Below, one piece after another: positions 25,303 through 34,082 of a DNA stretch of 64,000 nt. The position numbers were made by a program, and so were the translations under genes. The first letter of the stretch is position 1; each line of letters opens with the position of its first letter. The notes beneath the pieces are model-generated. The model did not search any database. It was given only the letters and a program-made list of their open reading frames with translations, and was not told the origin of the DNA. Source of the stretch: Pseudodesulfovibrio nedwellii (GTDB lineage: Bacteria > Desulfobacterota > Desulfovibrionia > Desulfovibrionales > Desulfovibrionaceae); assembly GCF_027923765.1 (NCBI RefSeq), contig NZ_AP026709.1:1111501-1175500 (forward strand), written 5' to 3'.

Positions 25303-26180
25303 CATGACTCATCAAGCACACCGGACAAACGCTCTGCGGCGAGGTCATACCCATATCTGATCAACGGTGCCGCTTTATCAAAATCGAGAATCATGCATAA
25401 ATTTCTCGGAACTTCTAGGACATGATCAGGAGGATACGCGGCAATCTTTTGTCGAGCGATAGTCCCTTGCATGGCATCAAAAGATTGCAAAACAATATTA
25501 CGCGTCTTCATACCATTTTTTAGATGCGGTAACGAAGATTTGATCTTGCCCGTAAAATCGGAAATGGCATTGCCCAACATGGAGCTTTCGCCCTCTTCCT
25601 TACCAGACAAAGAAAGCCCTTCCTTGGGTTTTCCACACAGATTCACGGCAATGGTAATATCTGTATGATCACTAAAAGTAGGGGCAATGGGGACTGGATT
25701 GAGAATACCCCCATCGATAAGATCAACACCATGGAACTTAAACGGCGTGAAAAACAGGGGTAAAGAAATAGATGCACGAATGGCGTCAAAAAGAGGGCCT
25801 TCATCTATCCACACTTCTTTCGCCGAATCGATATCCGTGGCCACAGCTGTGAACGGAATATCCATTTCCTCAATCAACTTCTCACCAACCAACGCCTTAA
25901 GTGTGTCTATAATTTTGTTACCCTTGAAAAGCCCGTTGCTATCAAGTGCAAGATCAAGCAATCCAATCATATTGGTCATGGTAATAGCTCGCACCCACTC
26001 TTCAAACTCGTCAAGTTTGCCAATGGCATGAATGCCACCAACCAACGCCCCCATGGAGCAACCGGTTATGGACTTAATTACGTAGCCATTTTCTTCAAGC
26101 CAATGAATAATTCCAATATGAGCAATTCCACGAGCACCACCACTGCCAAGGACGAGAGAAACTGTTTTTTTTCGTACCAT
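25302..26180 (-). CDS. Patatin-like phospholipase family protein (RssA type)
   Basis: A 292-residue serine hydrolase of the patatin fold, probably acting on phospholipid or acyl esters. The oxyanion loop GSGGARGIAHIG (residue 12 on), nucleophile elbow GCSMG (Ser42) and the catalytic Asp in LIDGGILNP (near 165) are all intact, so the Ser-Asp dyad is complete. There is no signal peptide, so it is cytoplasmic or membrane-associated. It stands alone, convergent with the DUF456 gene and divergent from threonine synthase. Confidence 0.9.
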   Translation of the reverse strand: MVRKKTVSLVLGSGGARGIAHIGIIHWLEENGYVIKSITGCSMGALVGGIHAIGKLDEFEEWVRAITMTNMIGLLDLALDSNGLFKGNKIIDTLKALVGEKLIEEMDIPFTAVATDIDSAKEVWIDEGPLFDAIRASISLPLFFTPFKFHGVDLIDGGILNPVPIAPTFSDHTDITIAVNLCGKPKEGLSLSGKEEGESSMLGNAISDFTGKIKSSLPHLKNGMKTRNIVLQSFDAMQGTIARQKIAAYPPDHVLEVPRNLCMILDFDKAAPLIRYGYDLAAERLSGVLDES

Positions 26181-26365
26181 GTCACACTATTTCCTTGATA
26201 GAACTCAACAAGAACCTTTATCTACCGTCACCGCTTTGAAAAGGTCAATAACAGACAGGTCTTCATGTAACAATTTGACTTGCACAGCGAGGACTTTTAA
26301 GCGAACGTGGTGGCCGTTGAAGCGGCCCAGATTGATCAACCAAAAACAGTATACCGGATGGACCA
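26181..26365. promoter_or_regulatory. Divergent patatin/thrC intergenic region
   Basis: No gene. It holds a GGCCG-TTGAAG-CGGCC hairpin about 45 nt before thrC, and a weak forward promoter-like pair (TTGACT, 17 bp, TAAGCG). Nothing recognisable as a riboswitch was seen. Confidence 0.35.
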
Positions 26366-27814
26366 ATGACTGCCGACCTTTTTCCTACTTATCGTGGACA
26401 CATGGAATACTTCTGCCTTGGCTGCGGCAAGCGATTCCCCACCGATGAACTGCATTACACATGCCCCGAATGCGGCGGCGTGTTCCTGCTCGACAACCTG
26501 CTTTTCGATGATCTGAAAAAAAGATCGGGCAAGCAGTGGAGAGAAATTTTCGACAGTCGTGCCGCTTCCAAGAAAACTGCCTTGCGCGGAATTTTCCGTT
26601 TCTATGAGCTCATGGCCCCGGTACTTGAAGAGGAAGACATCGTCTATCTAGGCGAAGGCAACACCCCTGTTATCGAATCCAGCCCGGGCCTGAATCAAAC
26701 AACCGGAATGACTACCGCATACAAGAACGACGGCCAGAACCCATCTGCATCCTTCAAGGATCGCGGCATGGCATGCGGCTTTTCCTATCTCCGTTCACTC
26801 ATCCGGCAGAATGCTTGGGACCAGATTCTCACGGTCTGTGCGTCCACAGGTGACACTTCGGCAGCGGCGGCTCTATATGCCTCCTATGTCGGCGGAGCCA
26901 TCAAATCCGTGGTTATCCTGCCGCACGGCAAAGTGACCCCGGCACAGCTTGCCCAACCGCTCGGTTCCGGCGCAGTGGTATTAGAGGTCCCCGGCGTTTT
27001 TGACGACTGCATGAAAGTAGTCGAACATCTGGCCGACAATTACCGTGTGGCCCTGCTCAACTCCAAAAACGCATGGCGCATCCTGGGCCAGGAATCCTAT
27101 GCTTTCGAATGCGCCCAGTGGTTCGATTGGGACATGAAAAACAAATGCATTTTCGTCCCCATCGGCAATGCAGGCAATATAACCGCCATCATGGCCGGCT
27201 TCCTCAAGCTATATGAATTGGAAATCATCGCCGACCTGCCACGAATTTTCGGTGTCCAGTCCCATCACGCAGATCCGGTCTACCGTTACTACGCAGTGGA
27301 TGATCCCAAAGAAAGACAGTACGAGCCAGTGACCGTAGCCGCATCCGTGGCCCAGGCTGCCATGATCGGCAACCCGGTTTCCTTCCCCCGTGTAAAATAT
27401 TTCGCCGAAAAATTCGAAGCTATTGGTGGCGAAGACTCCTTCCAAGTCCTTCAGGTCACGGAACAGCAAATCATGGATTCCATGATCCAGGCCAACATGC
27501 ATGGACACATCGCATGCACACAAGGCGGCGAATCATTTGCCGGAGCAAAGCGCGCCTTGGAATTGGGCCTGGTTACGCCTGAAGAGCTCTGTATTCTCGA
27601 TTCTACAGCCCACCAACTCAAGTTCGTGGACTTCCAAAATATGTACTTCGACAACAGTTTCCCCCCCGAATTTGAAATTACCCCCGACATGACTCTGGCA
27701 AACACGCCAGAACTGGTCATTTCCCCAGAGGAAAAAAGCGCTCTTTCTCCCGAGGAATACACCCGCACCACTGCGAACAAAGTGGTAGCAAAACTCGGTC
27801 TGGAAAAGAAATAG
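26366..27814 (+). CDS. thrC: Threonine synthase with N-terminal zinc ribbon
   Basis: A 482-residue PLP enzyme converting O-phosphohomoserine to threonine. Residues ~14-35 form a four-cysteine zinc ribbon (CLGCGKR...CPEC). The PLP lysine is in NPSASFKDRG (near residue 130), a CASTGDTSAAAALYAS phosphate-binding segment follows, and IPIGNAGNITAIMAG-type glycine loop lies near 270. The protein ends with a long C-terminal part typical of the class-I enzyme. It lies alone upstream of tlyA and no homoserine genes are close. The start at 26366 has only a modest ribosome site (GGATGG), so a different start is possible, but the zinc ribbon requires one near here. Confidence 0.9.
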   Translation: MTADLFPTYRGHMEYFCLGCGKRFPTDELHYTCPECGGVFLLDNLLFDDLKKRSGKQWREIFDSRAASKKTALRGIFRFYELMAPVLEEEDIVYLGEGNTPVIESSPGLNQTTGMTTAYKNDGQNPSASFKDRGMACGFSYLRSLIRQNAWDQILTVCASTGDTSAAAALYASYVGGAIKSVVILPHGKVTPAQLAQPLGSGAVVLEVPGVFDDCMKVVEHLADNYRVALLNSKNAWRILGQESYAFECAQWFDWDMKNKCIFVPIGNAGNITAIMAGFLKLYELEIIADLPRIFGVQSHHADPVYRYYAVDDPKERQYEPVTVAASVAQAAMIGNPVSFPRVKYFAEKFEAIGGEDSFQVLQVTEQQIMDSMIQANMHGHIACTQGGESFAGAKRALELGLVTPEELCILDSTAHQLKFVDFQNMYFDNSFPPEFEITPDMTLANTPELVISPEEKSALSPEEYTRTTANKVVAKLGLEKK

Positions 27815-27823
27815 TTGGGGACG

Positions 27824-28573
27824 ATGGTGGCGAAAAAACAACGGGCTGACCAACTGCTCGCCATATCTGGTGCGGTAGAAAGCAGAGAAAGAGCCAAACG
27901 ACTTATCATGGCCGGGAAAATCCATTATATGGACCGAGGGCAAAAGATTCCCGTAAACAAACCCGGACAACAGTTCTTCCCTGATACGGAATTCGTTGTC
28001 CCGGACGACTCTCGTTTTGTCTCACGTGGTGCCTATAAGCTACTGACTGCTATTGAAGAATTTTCCATCGATTTCACAGATAAAATTGCTTTAGATGCAG
28101 GAGCGTCAACTGGCGGTTTTACCGACTGCATGCTTCAGCACGGCGCGATACGGGTCTACGCTGTCGATGTCGGCTATGGTCAGTTGCACGAAAAACTTAG
28201 GCAGGATGATCGGGTCATCAACATGGAACGGACTAACGTCCGCCATGCCGAGCCAGACCTTATCTCCGAGTCTGTGGATGTCATTGTAGCCGATGTATCT
28301 TTCATTTCACTGACAAAAATTCTTCCGGCCTGCTGCCAATTCCTCAAGAATGACGGAGAACTTGTCGTACTCATCAAGCCTCAGTTCGAAGTCGGCCCCG
28401 GCCAGACTGATAAAGGCGTGGTCCGAGATGAAAGTTTACGTCAAGAGACAGTAGATATGGTCACCGGATTCTGCGAAAACGAACTGGGCCTGACAATCAA
28501 GGGCGTCGTCCCCTCAAAAATCCTCGGCCCCAAAGGCAACCAAGAATATATGGCCTACATGGCCAAAGCATAA
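27824..28573 (+). CDS. tlyA: TlyA family rRNA (ribose-2'-O) methyltransferase
   Basis: A 249-residue cytoplasmic RNA methylase. An S4 RNA-binding domain comes first (KKQRADQLLAISGAVESRERAKRLI, residues ~3-60), then an FtsJ/RrmJ-type Rossmann fold: ALDAGASTGGFTDCMLQHGA for AdoMet binding, IVADVSFISL, and IKPQFEVGPGQTDKGVVRD with the catalytic Lys. TlyA proteins methylate 16S and/or 23S rRNA at ribose 2'-OH and affect capreomycin response. The start could be the ATG at 27824 or GTG at 27827; GGGGA precedes both. It follows thrC by 9 nt and may be co-transcribed. Confidence 0.92.
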   Translation: MVAKKQRADQLLAISGAVESRERAKRLIMAGKIHYMDRGQKIPVNKPGQQFFPDTEFVVPDDSRFVSRGAYKLLTAIEEFSIDFTDKIALDAGASTGGFTDCMLQHGAIRVYAVDVGYGQLHEKLRQDDRVINMERTNVRHAEPDLISESVDVIVADVSFISLTKILPACCQFLKNDGELVVLIKPQFEVGPGQTDKGVVRDESLRQETVDMVTGFCENELGLTIKGVVPSKILGPKGNQEYMAYMAKA

Positions 28574-28577
28574 ATTC

Positions 28578-29450
28578 ATGATCCAAGGGCTTATTTACTC
28601 GTTGATTTCTGCAACGGCGTTTGCAGCCTTGCCGATTTTGGTCAAACTCGGCTACGCGGCGGGCATGACTGGAACGGTTATGATGCAATATCGCTTTTCA
28701 TACGCAGTTCTCTTCCTGCTTGTGTTCATGCTGATCAAAGACCGGTCTCTCTTCAGAATCTCCAGAAAAAGTTTGGCCAAATGTGCTTTTATAGGCATCA
28801 TTATTTATTGGACTCAGACAACCTGTTTTGTTCGAGCGCTGGCTACCATTCCGGCTTCAACAACTTCTCTAATCCTGTACGGCTATCCCGTAGTAGTTAC
28901 CCTGGCCTCTGTCATATTCCTGAAATTACGACTGAACAAACTTATCGTCTTTTCACTTTGCTTGGTTATGGCTGGATGCTGTCTCGTCTTTTTCGATGCA
29001 TTTCTACGCGAAGTTGACCTTATCGGGCTTGCTTACGCATTTGGCGCAATGGCCATTTTCTCCGCATATCTTGTCCTAAGCCAAGTGCTTCTCAAAGGTC
29101 TCAAGCCGTTGACTGCCACTTTTTATGTTATGCTCTTTGCCGCCATAGTCTTCACCTTGTCCGGCGATTTTATGGCATGGTTCCACACCTCTGGCGAACA
29201 AATGCTTATCGGTCTTGCTCTTGGATTATTTCCGGGCGTGTTGGCTGTCACTCTTCTGTATCAAGCCATTGAAAGAATCGGCTGTGCTTATGCCAGTATT
29301 TTTTCTTCCGTTGAACCAGTGATCACATTGGCGGGAGCTGCCGTTCTCCTCGGCGAACATGTCGTCGTGTTGCAATTAGCCGGCATGGCCATGATCCTTA
29401 TAGGCATCATCGTCCCCAATCTCCGATTCGGCCAACCAACTCAAAAATAA
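28578..29450 (+). CDS. EamA-type DMT family transporter
   Basis: A 290-residue inner-membrane protein with ten hydrophobic helices arranged as two EamA repeats of five. Repeat one begins IYSLISATAFAALPILVKLGYAAG; repeat two begins LAYAFGAMAIFSAYLVLSQVLLKG and ends with IFSSVEPVITLAGAAVLLGE, the classic EamA signature. The family exports or imports metabolites such as amino acids; the substrate is unknown. It starts 4 nt past tlyA, so thrC-tlyA-eamA look like one transcript, and a threonine exporter would be a guess from position only. It converges with the PilZ gene with 6 bp between stops and no visible terminator. Confidence 0.88.
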   Translation: MIQGLIYSLISATAFAALPILVKLGYAAGMTGTVMMQYRFSYAVLFLLVFMLIKDRSLFRISRKSLAKCAFIGIIIYWTQTTCFVRALATIPASTTSLILYGYPVVVTLASVIFLKLRLNKLIVFSLCLVMAGCCLVFFDAFLREVDLIGLAYAFGAMAIFSAYLVLSQVLLKGLKPLTATFYVMLFAAIVFTLSGDFMAWFHTSGEQMLIGLALGLFPGVLAVTLLYQAIERIGCAYASIFSSVEPVITLAGAAVLLGEHVVVLQLAGMAMILIGIIVPNLRFGQPTQK

Positions 29451-29456
29451 TTCCTA

Positions 29457-30080
29457 TCACGAACTCTTTTCCGTTTTTTCTTCCGCATCTGCCATTTCAC
29501 TAAAAAAAGCTAACACCCCGGCAGGAAGTGTCACGTCTCCCTGAAATCGAACACCTAGCCCTTGAAGAGGACCAGCCTCACAACGGGTCATAAATTCGCC
29601 CGTAAACGAATACGGCTTCTGACCGTCCATTGTCTGAAAGGTTCCGGCAACCGGGGCCTTATCATTCAACTCCAATATGGAGGCATCAGCCAGAACGATA
29701 CAACACCCACCCGGACTAATGTCCGAGATATGCCCACCATACACATCTTCATCAATGGACACCGTGGCAGGGAAATGGCACGTCATCCGGTCCTCTTGCC
29801 GAAGATTATGTTCAACAAACTCAGTGGGATACGATAAAAAAACCAAAGACACAGGTGCTGCCTGATAGAAAATAACATCCACACTGAATCCAACAATTCT
29901 ACCAGCTCCCAAATATCTCACCTGCAAATGAGTCCCTTTGGCAAGACGCTCTCTTATACCAGGCATCATTGGCACTTTCAGAAGAATAAATTCCCCTTTG
30001 GACTGCCCTACATACCGACAATTCATACGCTCCTTGTCCGCATATTCAACGATAATCCGGGAACCGGATTCAATATGCAT
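29457..30080 (-). CDS. PilZ domain protein (YcgR-like)
   Basis: A 207-residue cytoplasmic protein with an N-terminal YcgR-like domain (about 1-95) and a C-terminal PilZ domain (about 100-200). The c-di-GMP contacts are visible: the RQEDRMTCHFPATV motif (RxxxR) and DISPGGCCIVL (D/NxSxxG). It likely binds c-di-GMP and modulates motility or surface behaviour. The ATG at 30078-30080 follows GGGAGG by 4-5 nt. It lies 12 nt downstream of the rhodanese/diiron gene and is probably co-transcribed with it. Confidence 0.87.
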   Translation of the reverse strand: MHIESGSRIIVEYADKERMNCRYVGQSKGEFILLKVPMMPGIRERLAKGTHLQVRYLGAGRIVGFSVDVIFYQAAPVSLVFLSYPTEFVEHNLRQEDRMTCHFPATVSIDEDVYGGHISDISPGGCCIVLADASILELNDKAPVAGTFQTMDGQKPYSFTGEFMTRCEAGPLQGLGVRFQGDVTLPAGVLAFFSEMADAEEKTEKSS

Positions 30081-30092
30081 AAATCCTCCCAA

Positions 30093-30920
30093 TTAGGCTT
30101 CTCGCTTATCCATATATCGTCCCAATAACTTCAAATGAGCTTTTTCTTCCCGAGCTAAAGTTTGCAATACGGCTTCAGTTTGCGACTCGGCAGCCCTCCG
30201 TGCACATCGCAAATAGTAATCCAGAGCCTGCGCTTCAATCATGGTCGCCAATTGCAGGATCCCTTCTTCGTCGTCAAAGGCGGCAGGATGATGAGCCAGG
30301 AACTCGCTGATCTCCACACCTCCCTCCGCAGCCAGACCGATTGATGTAAAAGCCGTTTTCTCAAACATGTCACGGTCCATCTCACGGCCGACAATCTTGC
30401 AGTAGAGAGTAAATAATGTATCTTTATGTCGATCTTCGAACCCAGCCAATTCCATGAACAATTCAATTCGTTCAAGGGTTTCCGCCATATCTGCTCGCTC
30501 CACATAGAAACGTTGCAGATTACTCTCCATGGCGTACGCCTTGAGCACGACCTCGGCTGGAGTTTCTGTCCCAGTAAACTCAATCAGCCCAAGTTCCATT
30601 GGGCCAAAAGCGATCTCTCCATTCCAACCGGCCATGCCGCCCACGAGATTATTCACATCGGAAAAGCCCTGTCCTTCCAATAATGCCGAAGCGGCCATAC
30701 TCCGGCCGCCCGATCGGCAGTAGGCTAAGACAGGTTTCTCTTTGTCAATTTCATCTATATGATCAATGAGTTCTACCAAAGGGACAAGGCGAGCTCCAGG
30801 AATATGCTCATCGGCATATTCCCACTCCTGACGAACATCCAGCAATGTATAGGAGTCAGGCTTACGGCTTCCCATAAAAACTCGAGCGGCGTCTACGGTC
30901 ATCATATTGATCTGTGCCAT
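30093..30920 (-). CDS. Rhodanese-rubrerythrin-like diiron fusion protein
   Basis: A 275-residue cytoplasmic fusion. Residues ~5-105 are a rhodanese domain (TLLDVRQEWEYADEHIPGA, active-site Cys68 in AYCRSGGRS). Residues ~125-270 are a four-helix ferritin-like domain with both diiron half-sites: Glu in AYAMESNLQRFYVERA, then ExxH in GFEDRH; Glu in ATMIEAQALDYYL, then ExxH in EEKAHLKLLG. Rhodaneses move sulfane sulfur; rubrerythrins reduce peroxide in anaerobes. The fusion suggests a link between sulfur handling and oxidative stress (inference). No rubredoxin-like CxxC site is present, so electrons must come from elsewhere. It is followed 12 nt later by the PilZ gene. Confidence 0.88.
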   Translation of the reverse strand: MAQINMMTVDAARVFMGSRKPDSYTLLDVRQEWEYADEHIPGARLVPLVELIDHIDEIDKEKPVLAYCRSGGRSMAASALLEGQGFSDVNNLVGGMAGWNGEIAFGPMELGLIEFTGTETPAEVVLKAYAMESNLQRFYVERADMAETLERIELFMELAGFEDRHKDTLFTLYCKIVGREMDRDMFEKTAFTSIGLAAEGGVEISEFLAHHPAAFDDEEGILQLATMIEAQALDYYLRCARRAAESQTEAVLQTLAREEKAHLKLLGRYMDKREA

Positions 30921-31022
30921 ATGAATTTTCTCCGATCAAAGCGGTATAAAGTCGAAACTTTTCCAATTGAACAGACAATACGGCAGGAAGACGCATGGCG
31001 TCAATATGAGTGGATTTAACGA

Positions 31023-31733
31023 TCAGATCTGGAACATAACGACAATTGCTGTCAGAGAAAGGACAGCAATTATACCATCTCGAACACACCAAGAAAAATC
31101 AGATTCCCATGCTCTAGGGGAATCCAACCGACGACAGGCCACAGCCAGCGTTTGATTCCAAGTTTTCTGACCAAGATTACGGACCAAAGCCAATGGAATA
31201 ATACGCATCCGCACACTCAGGCCGGACCCAAGACATCGCCGCGACGCCACTTCCTTGACGTTGGCGAGGGTCTCCAAACAAATAGGCAGAAAATGAATCA
31301 TTAATGCAAGGGATAAGGCTGAGCGCCAAGCTCGTTCCTGACCAATCACCGGCCGCAAAGCCCAAGACACAGCCAATCCAAGAGAACGCGCAGATGTGGA
31401 TAACGCTAGTCCTAACCCGAGCAGAAGCAATGCAACCAAACGTGCCCCTAACTGGAGGCCGTCTATCACTATGAACTCCACAGGCACACCGGACACAGCA
31501 TCCAATGTCATCTTGATTCCCACCCAAAACAGGACAAAAACCAAAAGGCTCCGAATCATCTTGAATCCGACAGACTGCTCTGCCGCCAAAGGCCAGACAA
31601 TGAAAAATAAAAACAGAATACATACAACCACCGCAATGGCATGGACCTTCCACAGGCATGGACCAAGTACAAGGGCAATAGCCAGCTTCAAGCGCGGATC
31701 AAGTTCCCGAATATATGCAGACACACCGGGCAT
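31023..31733 (-). CDS. ECF transporter transmembrane (T) component, CbiQ/EcfT-like
   Basis: A 236-residue inner-membrane protein with five or more helices. ELDPRLKLAIALVLGP near the N-terminus and the coupling segment ANVKEVASRRCLGSG (an Ala-Arg-type motif that contacts the ATPase) identify the energy-coupling T component. Its start codon overlaps the stop of the ATPase gene as TGATG (31731-31735), proof of tight coupling. No S (substrate-binding) component lies within several kilobases, so the imported vitamin or metal ion cannot be named. A DUF4198 NikK-like protein under a probable NikR site lies 3 kb away, hinting at nickel or cobalt. Confidence 0.85.
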   Translation of the reverse strand: MPGVSAYIRELDPRLKLAIALVLGPCLWKVHAIAVVVCILFLFFIVWPLAAEQSVGFKMIRSLLVFVLFWVGIKMTLDAVSGVPVEFIVIDGLQLGARLVALLLLGLGLALSTSARSLGLAVSWALRPVIGQERAWRSALSLALMIHFLPICLETLANVKEVASRRCLGSGLSVRMRIIPLALVRNLGQKTWNQTLAVACRRLDSPRAWESDFSWCVRDGIIAVLSLTAIVVMFQI

Positions 31734-32473
31734 CAATTGTTCCCCGTGTCCCATGACCCAATAACTCGATCAACAGCCCAGGAGTGCGGAGGTCGAACGC
31801 CATGCTCCCGAACAGAATCCAGTACGGATTCAGGCGGACCGGTCACAACGAGCTTTCCACTATCAAGAACAGCCAACCCATCCACCAGATCAATGAAACT
31901 TTCCAGATCATGAGAAGACACGACCTGTGTCAACCCGGCTTGACGATTTTCACCAATAAGAGAACGCATCTCGCGTACTCCTGGATAATCCAGCCCGCTG
32001 AAGGGTTCATCCAGCAGTAAAACATTCGGATCATCCAACAATGCCGCAGCCAGACAAAGCTTGCGCTTCATCCCCCAGGAAAGAGTCTGCACAGGGCACT
32101 CCCATGCCGAAAGCAAATTGAACCTGTCGGCCATATACTTGGCCTGAGCAATGGCTTTTTCATCGCGCCTAGCTCCCATGAGCAGATCTTCTTCCACAGT
32201 CCCGCCAAGAATTTGCAGATCGGCATCCTGCATGACCAAACGACATATGGCGCGAATGGATTTCTCCGAACCGGGGCTGACACGATCGGCAACGATCAAT
32301 GAACCTCCAGTCGGGGCATATAATCCGGCCATAAGTGATAGAAGCGTTGACTTCCCGCTTCCATTAGCACCAACCACCCCCAAAAGAGTACCTTTGGGAA
32401 TATTCATGGAAAGACCGGACAGGACATTCCCACCGGATGGATAGGCAAAAGAGAGTGCGTTCAATGTAATCAT
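31733..32473 (-). CDS. ECF transporter ATPase (A) component, CbiO/EcfA-like
   Basis: A 246-residue ABC ATPase. Motifs: Walker A GANGSGKSTLLS (near residue 35), Q-loop RLVMQDADLQILGGTVEEDL with the DLQ-type pattern typical of CbiO/EcfA proteins, a degenerate signature TLSWGMKRKL in place of LSGGQ, Walker B VLLLDEPFSGLD, and H-loop VVSSHDLESF. It energises the T component encoded next. The signature with Trp-Gly-Met for Gly-Gly-Gln is seen in this family. The start follows GAGG by 6 nt; TTGACA (32515-32520) upstream may be part of its promoter. Confidence 0.88.
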   Translation of the reverse strand: MITLNALSFAYPSGGNVLSGLSMNIPKGTLLGVVGANGSGKSTLLSLMAGLYAPTGGSLIVADRVSPGSEKSIRAICRLVMQDADLQILGGTVEEDLLMGARRDEKAIAQAKYMADRFNLLSAWECPVQTLSWGMKRKLCLAAALLDDPNVLLLDEPFSGLDYPGVREMRSLIGENRQAGLTQVVSSHDLESFIDLVDGLAVLDSGKLVVTGPPESVLDSVREHGVRPPHSWAVDRVIGSWDTGNN

Positions 32474-32523
32474 GCGGTTCCTCGAACGGTAGATTCAACC
32501 ATTGCACCAGAAAGTGTCAACGA

Positions 32524-32555
32524 AATAAAAAAGGCCCCCGCCGAAGCAGGGGCCT
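32524..32555 (-). terminator. Intrinsic terminator of the FadL-type gene
   Basis: AGGCCCC (32532-32538) pairs with GGGGCCT (32549-32555), followed on the minus strand by TTTTTTATTTC. It lies 24 nt past the stop of the outer-membrane protein gene. Confidence 0.85.
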
Positions 32556-32578
32556 GAATATCGTCAAAAAGGATAACT

Positions 32579-33793
32579 TTAGAAGGCATACCCGACTGAG
32601 AGACCGGCTCCCCAAGTACGACCATTCTTGAAATCTGCATCATATGTAGTACCAATAGCATCAGTCATCTTCATACCATGGCGTTCCTTGGTCACGATAT
32701 ACATACCGGACAGGTCGAACGTCAGGTTATTAATTGCGTATCCAGCACCAAGAGTGAACATCTGCCGATCATTCGCAGGCAACAAAGGAGAAGTGTACTC
32801 ATGTCGAATAGGAGTTTGGTCGTAGACATAACCAGCTCGCAGGGCCAACGCATTGGTAACCAAATACTCTGCACCAAGCTGAAAGCGCCATGTGCTCTTG
32901 TAGTTAAACTCTTCTTCAGTATCAGGCAGGGCGAAACCGTCAAAATCAAATTCGATACGGTCAAACTGTTCCCACTGAGTGTACACAATATCAAATTCAA
33001 ACGTCAGATTTTCAATGGGAGAATATCCCAATCCAGCGGTATAACTGGCAGGGAAATCAGCGGTAAGCGTTGCATTTCCAGAAGAGAGAAGAACGCCAGC
33101 TGCATTATGATAAGTAGCCTTACCTTTTCCTACAAAATGAACCGGAGACCGGTAGATAAAACCAAAATTCAAATCATCGGTGATATCGTAGAGCATGGAC
33201 AAATTGAATGCGAGAGCGGCTGAATCTACATCTACTTTAAATTTTTGACCAACCGGAGAAAGCATTTTCTTAATCATAAAGCCACCCTTAATGAACTCAA
33301 CGCCACCTGAAAGCGCCAAATCATCAGTCACTTTGTAAGCGACTGTGGGTGTTAATGAATATGTTTCCAGCAGAGCTTCCTGAAGTAAAGTGGCACCGGC
33401 CCAATCATCGTCATACTTCGTACCAAGACCAAAACGGGTGTATTCACCCAAACCTATATACAGATCATCATTGACCTGGTGGGTAATGTAGGCATGCGGA
33501 ACAACATGGTTCACGGAACGAGTGGTTGACTTGTCGCCGTCGATGTAAACATCCGACATCGGATTAATGACCGCTGTCCCGGCATAAACATTGGTGCCTT
33601 CCAGCTTGGTCATCTGAGACGGGTTATAAGCGATGACTGAAGCGTCATTACCTGTCGCATAGTTGGCGGTACCCATACCCAGTGCACGGTTACCCCACTC
33701 ATAAAGAGCAAAACCGCCCGCATGAACAGTCACTGCGGACGCTAAAATACAGAGTACGAAACTACAGAAAAAAATGGCGGATGCACGTTTCAT
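32579..33793 (-). CDS. OmpP1/FadL family outer-membrane transport protein
   Basis: A 404-residue outer-membrane beta-barrel for hydrophobic compounds such as fatty acids or aromatics. The signal peptide (MKRASAIFFCSFVLCILASA, cut after VHA) is followed by the family N-terminus GGFALYEWGNRALGMGTA, which forms the plug, and NDASVIAYNPSQMTKLEGTN. Further strands include GLGYSPIENLTFEFDIVYTQWEQF, and the barrel ends in Phe (GLSVGYAF). The ATG at 33791-33793 follows GGGGGAAGG; a longer frame upstream is not family-like. It is monocistronic and divergent from the 154-residue membrane-protein gene, with a TCAAACA-CT-TGTTTGA palindrome between them. Confidence 0.92.
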   Translation of the reverse strand: MKRASAIFFCSFVLCILASAVTVHAGGFALYEWGNRALGMGTANYATGNDASVIAYNPSQMTKLEGTNVYAGTAVINPMSDVYIDGDKSTTRSVNHVVPHAYITHQVNDDLYIGLGEYTRFGLGTKYDDDWAGATLLQEALLETYSLTPTVAYKVTDDLALSGGVEFIKGGFMIKKMLSPVGQKFKVDVDSAALAFNLSMLYDITDDLNFGFIYRSPVHFVGKGKATYHNAAGVLLSSGNATLTADFPASYTAGLGYSPIENLTFEFDIVYTQWEQFDRIEFDFDGFALPDTEEEFNYKSTWRFQLGAEYLVTNALALRAGYVYDQTPIRHEYTSPLLPANDRQMFTLGAGYAINNLTFDLSGMYIVTKERHGMKMTDAIGTTYDADFKNGRTWGAGLSVGYAF

Positions 33794-33967
33794 CCTTCCC
33801 CCTTGAATCCTGCCGATTCGCATCGACAGCGGTCTTGTTCAATGAGTCCGGCACCCTCCCAGATATGGCAACATGAAAAGCCGCCCCGAATACATTGAAA
33901 TAGTTATTTTGCACAAACTCCCACGTCTTAACCGACACAAAAAAAAATGTAAAACATTAAAACTATT

Positions 33968-33983
33968 TCAAACACTTGTTTGA
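33968..33983. promoter_or_regulatory. Perfect operator-like palindrome TCAAACA-CT-TGTTTGA
   Basis: A 7-2-7 perfect inverted repeat in the 289-bp divergent region between the FadL-type gene (start 33793) and the membrane-protein gene (start 34083). Its size suits a TetR- or FadR-type dimer. The rest of the region is A/T-rich and holds no ORF or RNA that I can support. Confidence 0.5.
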
Positions 33984-34082
33984 TATGTAATTTGAATATG
34001 ATGGGACATTTTTGCACGGCATGATTCTGGCATTTCTCCATGATGAAAACTTATTCTGGAAATTTATTCCCACGGAGATATC

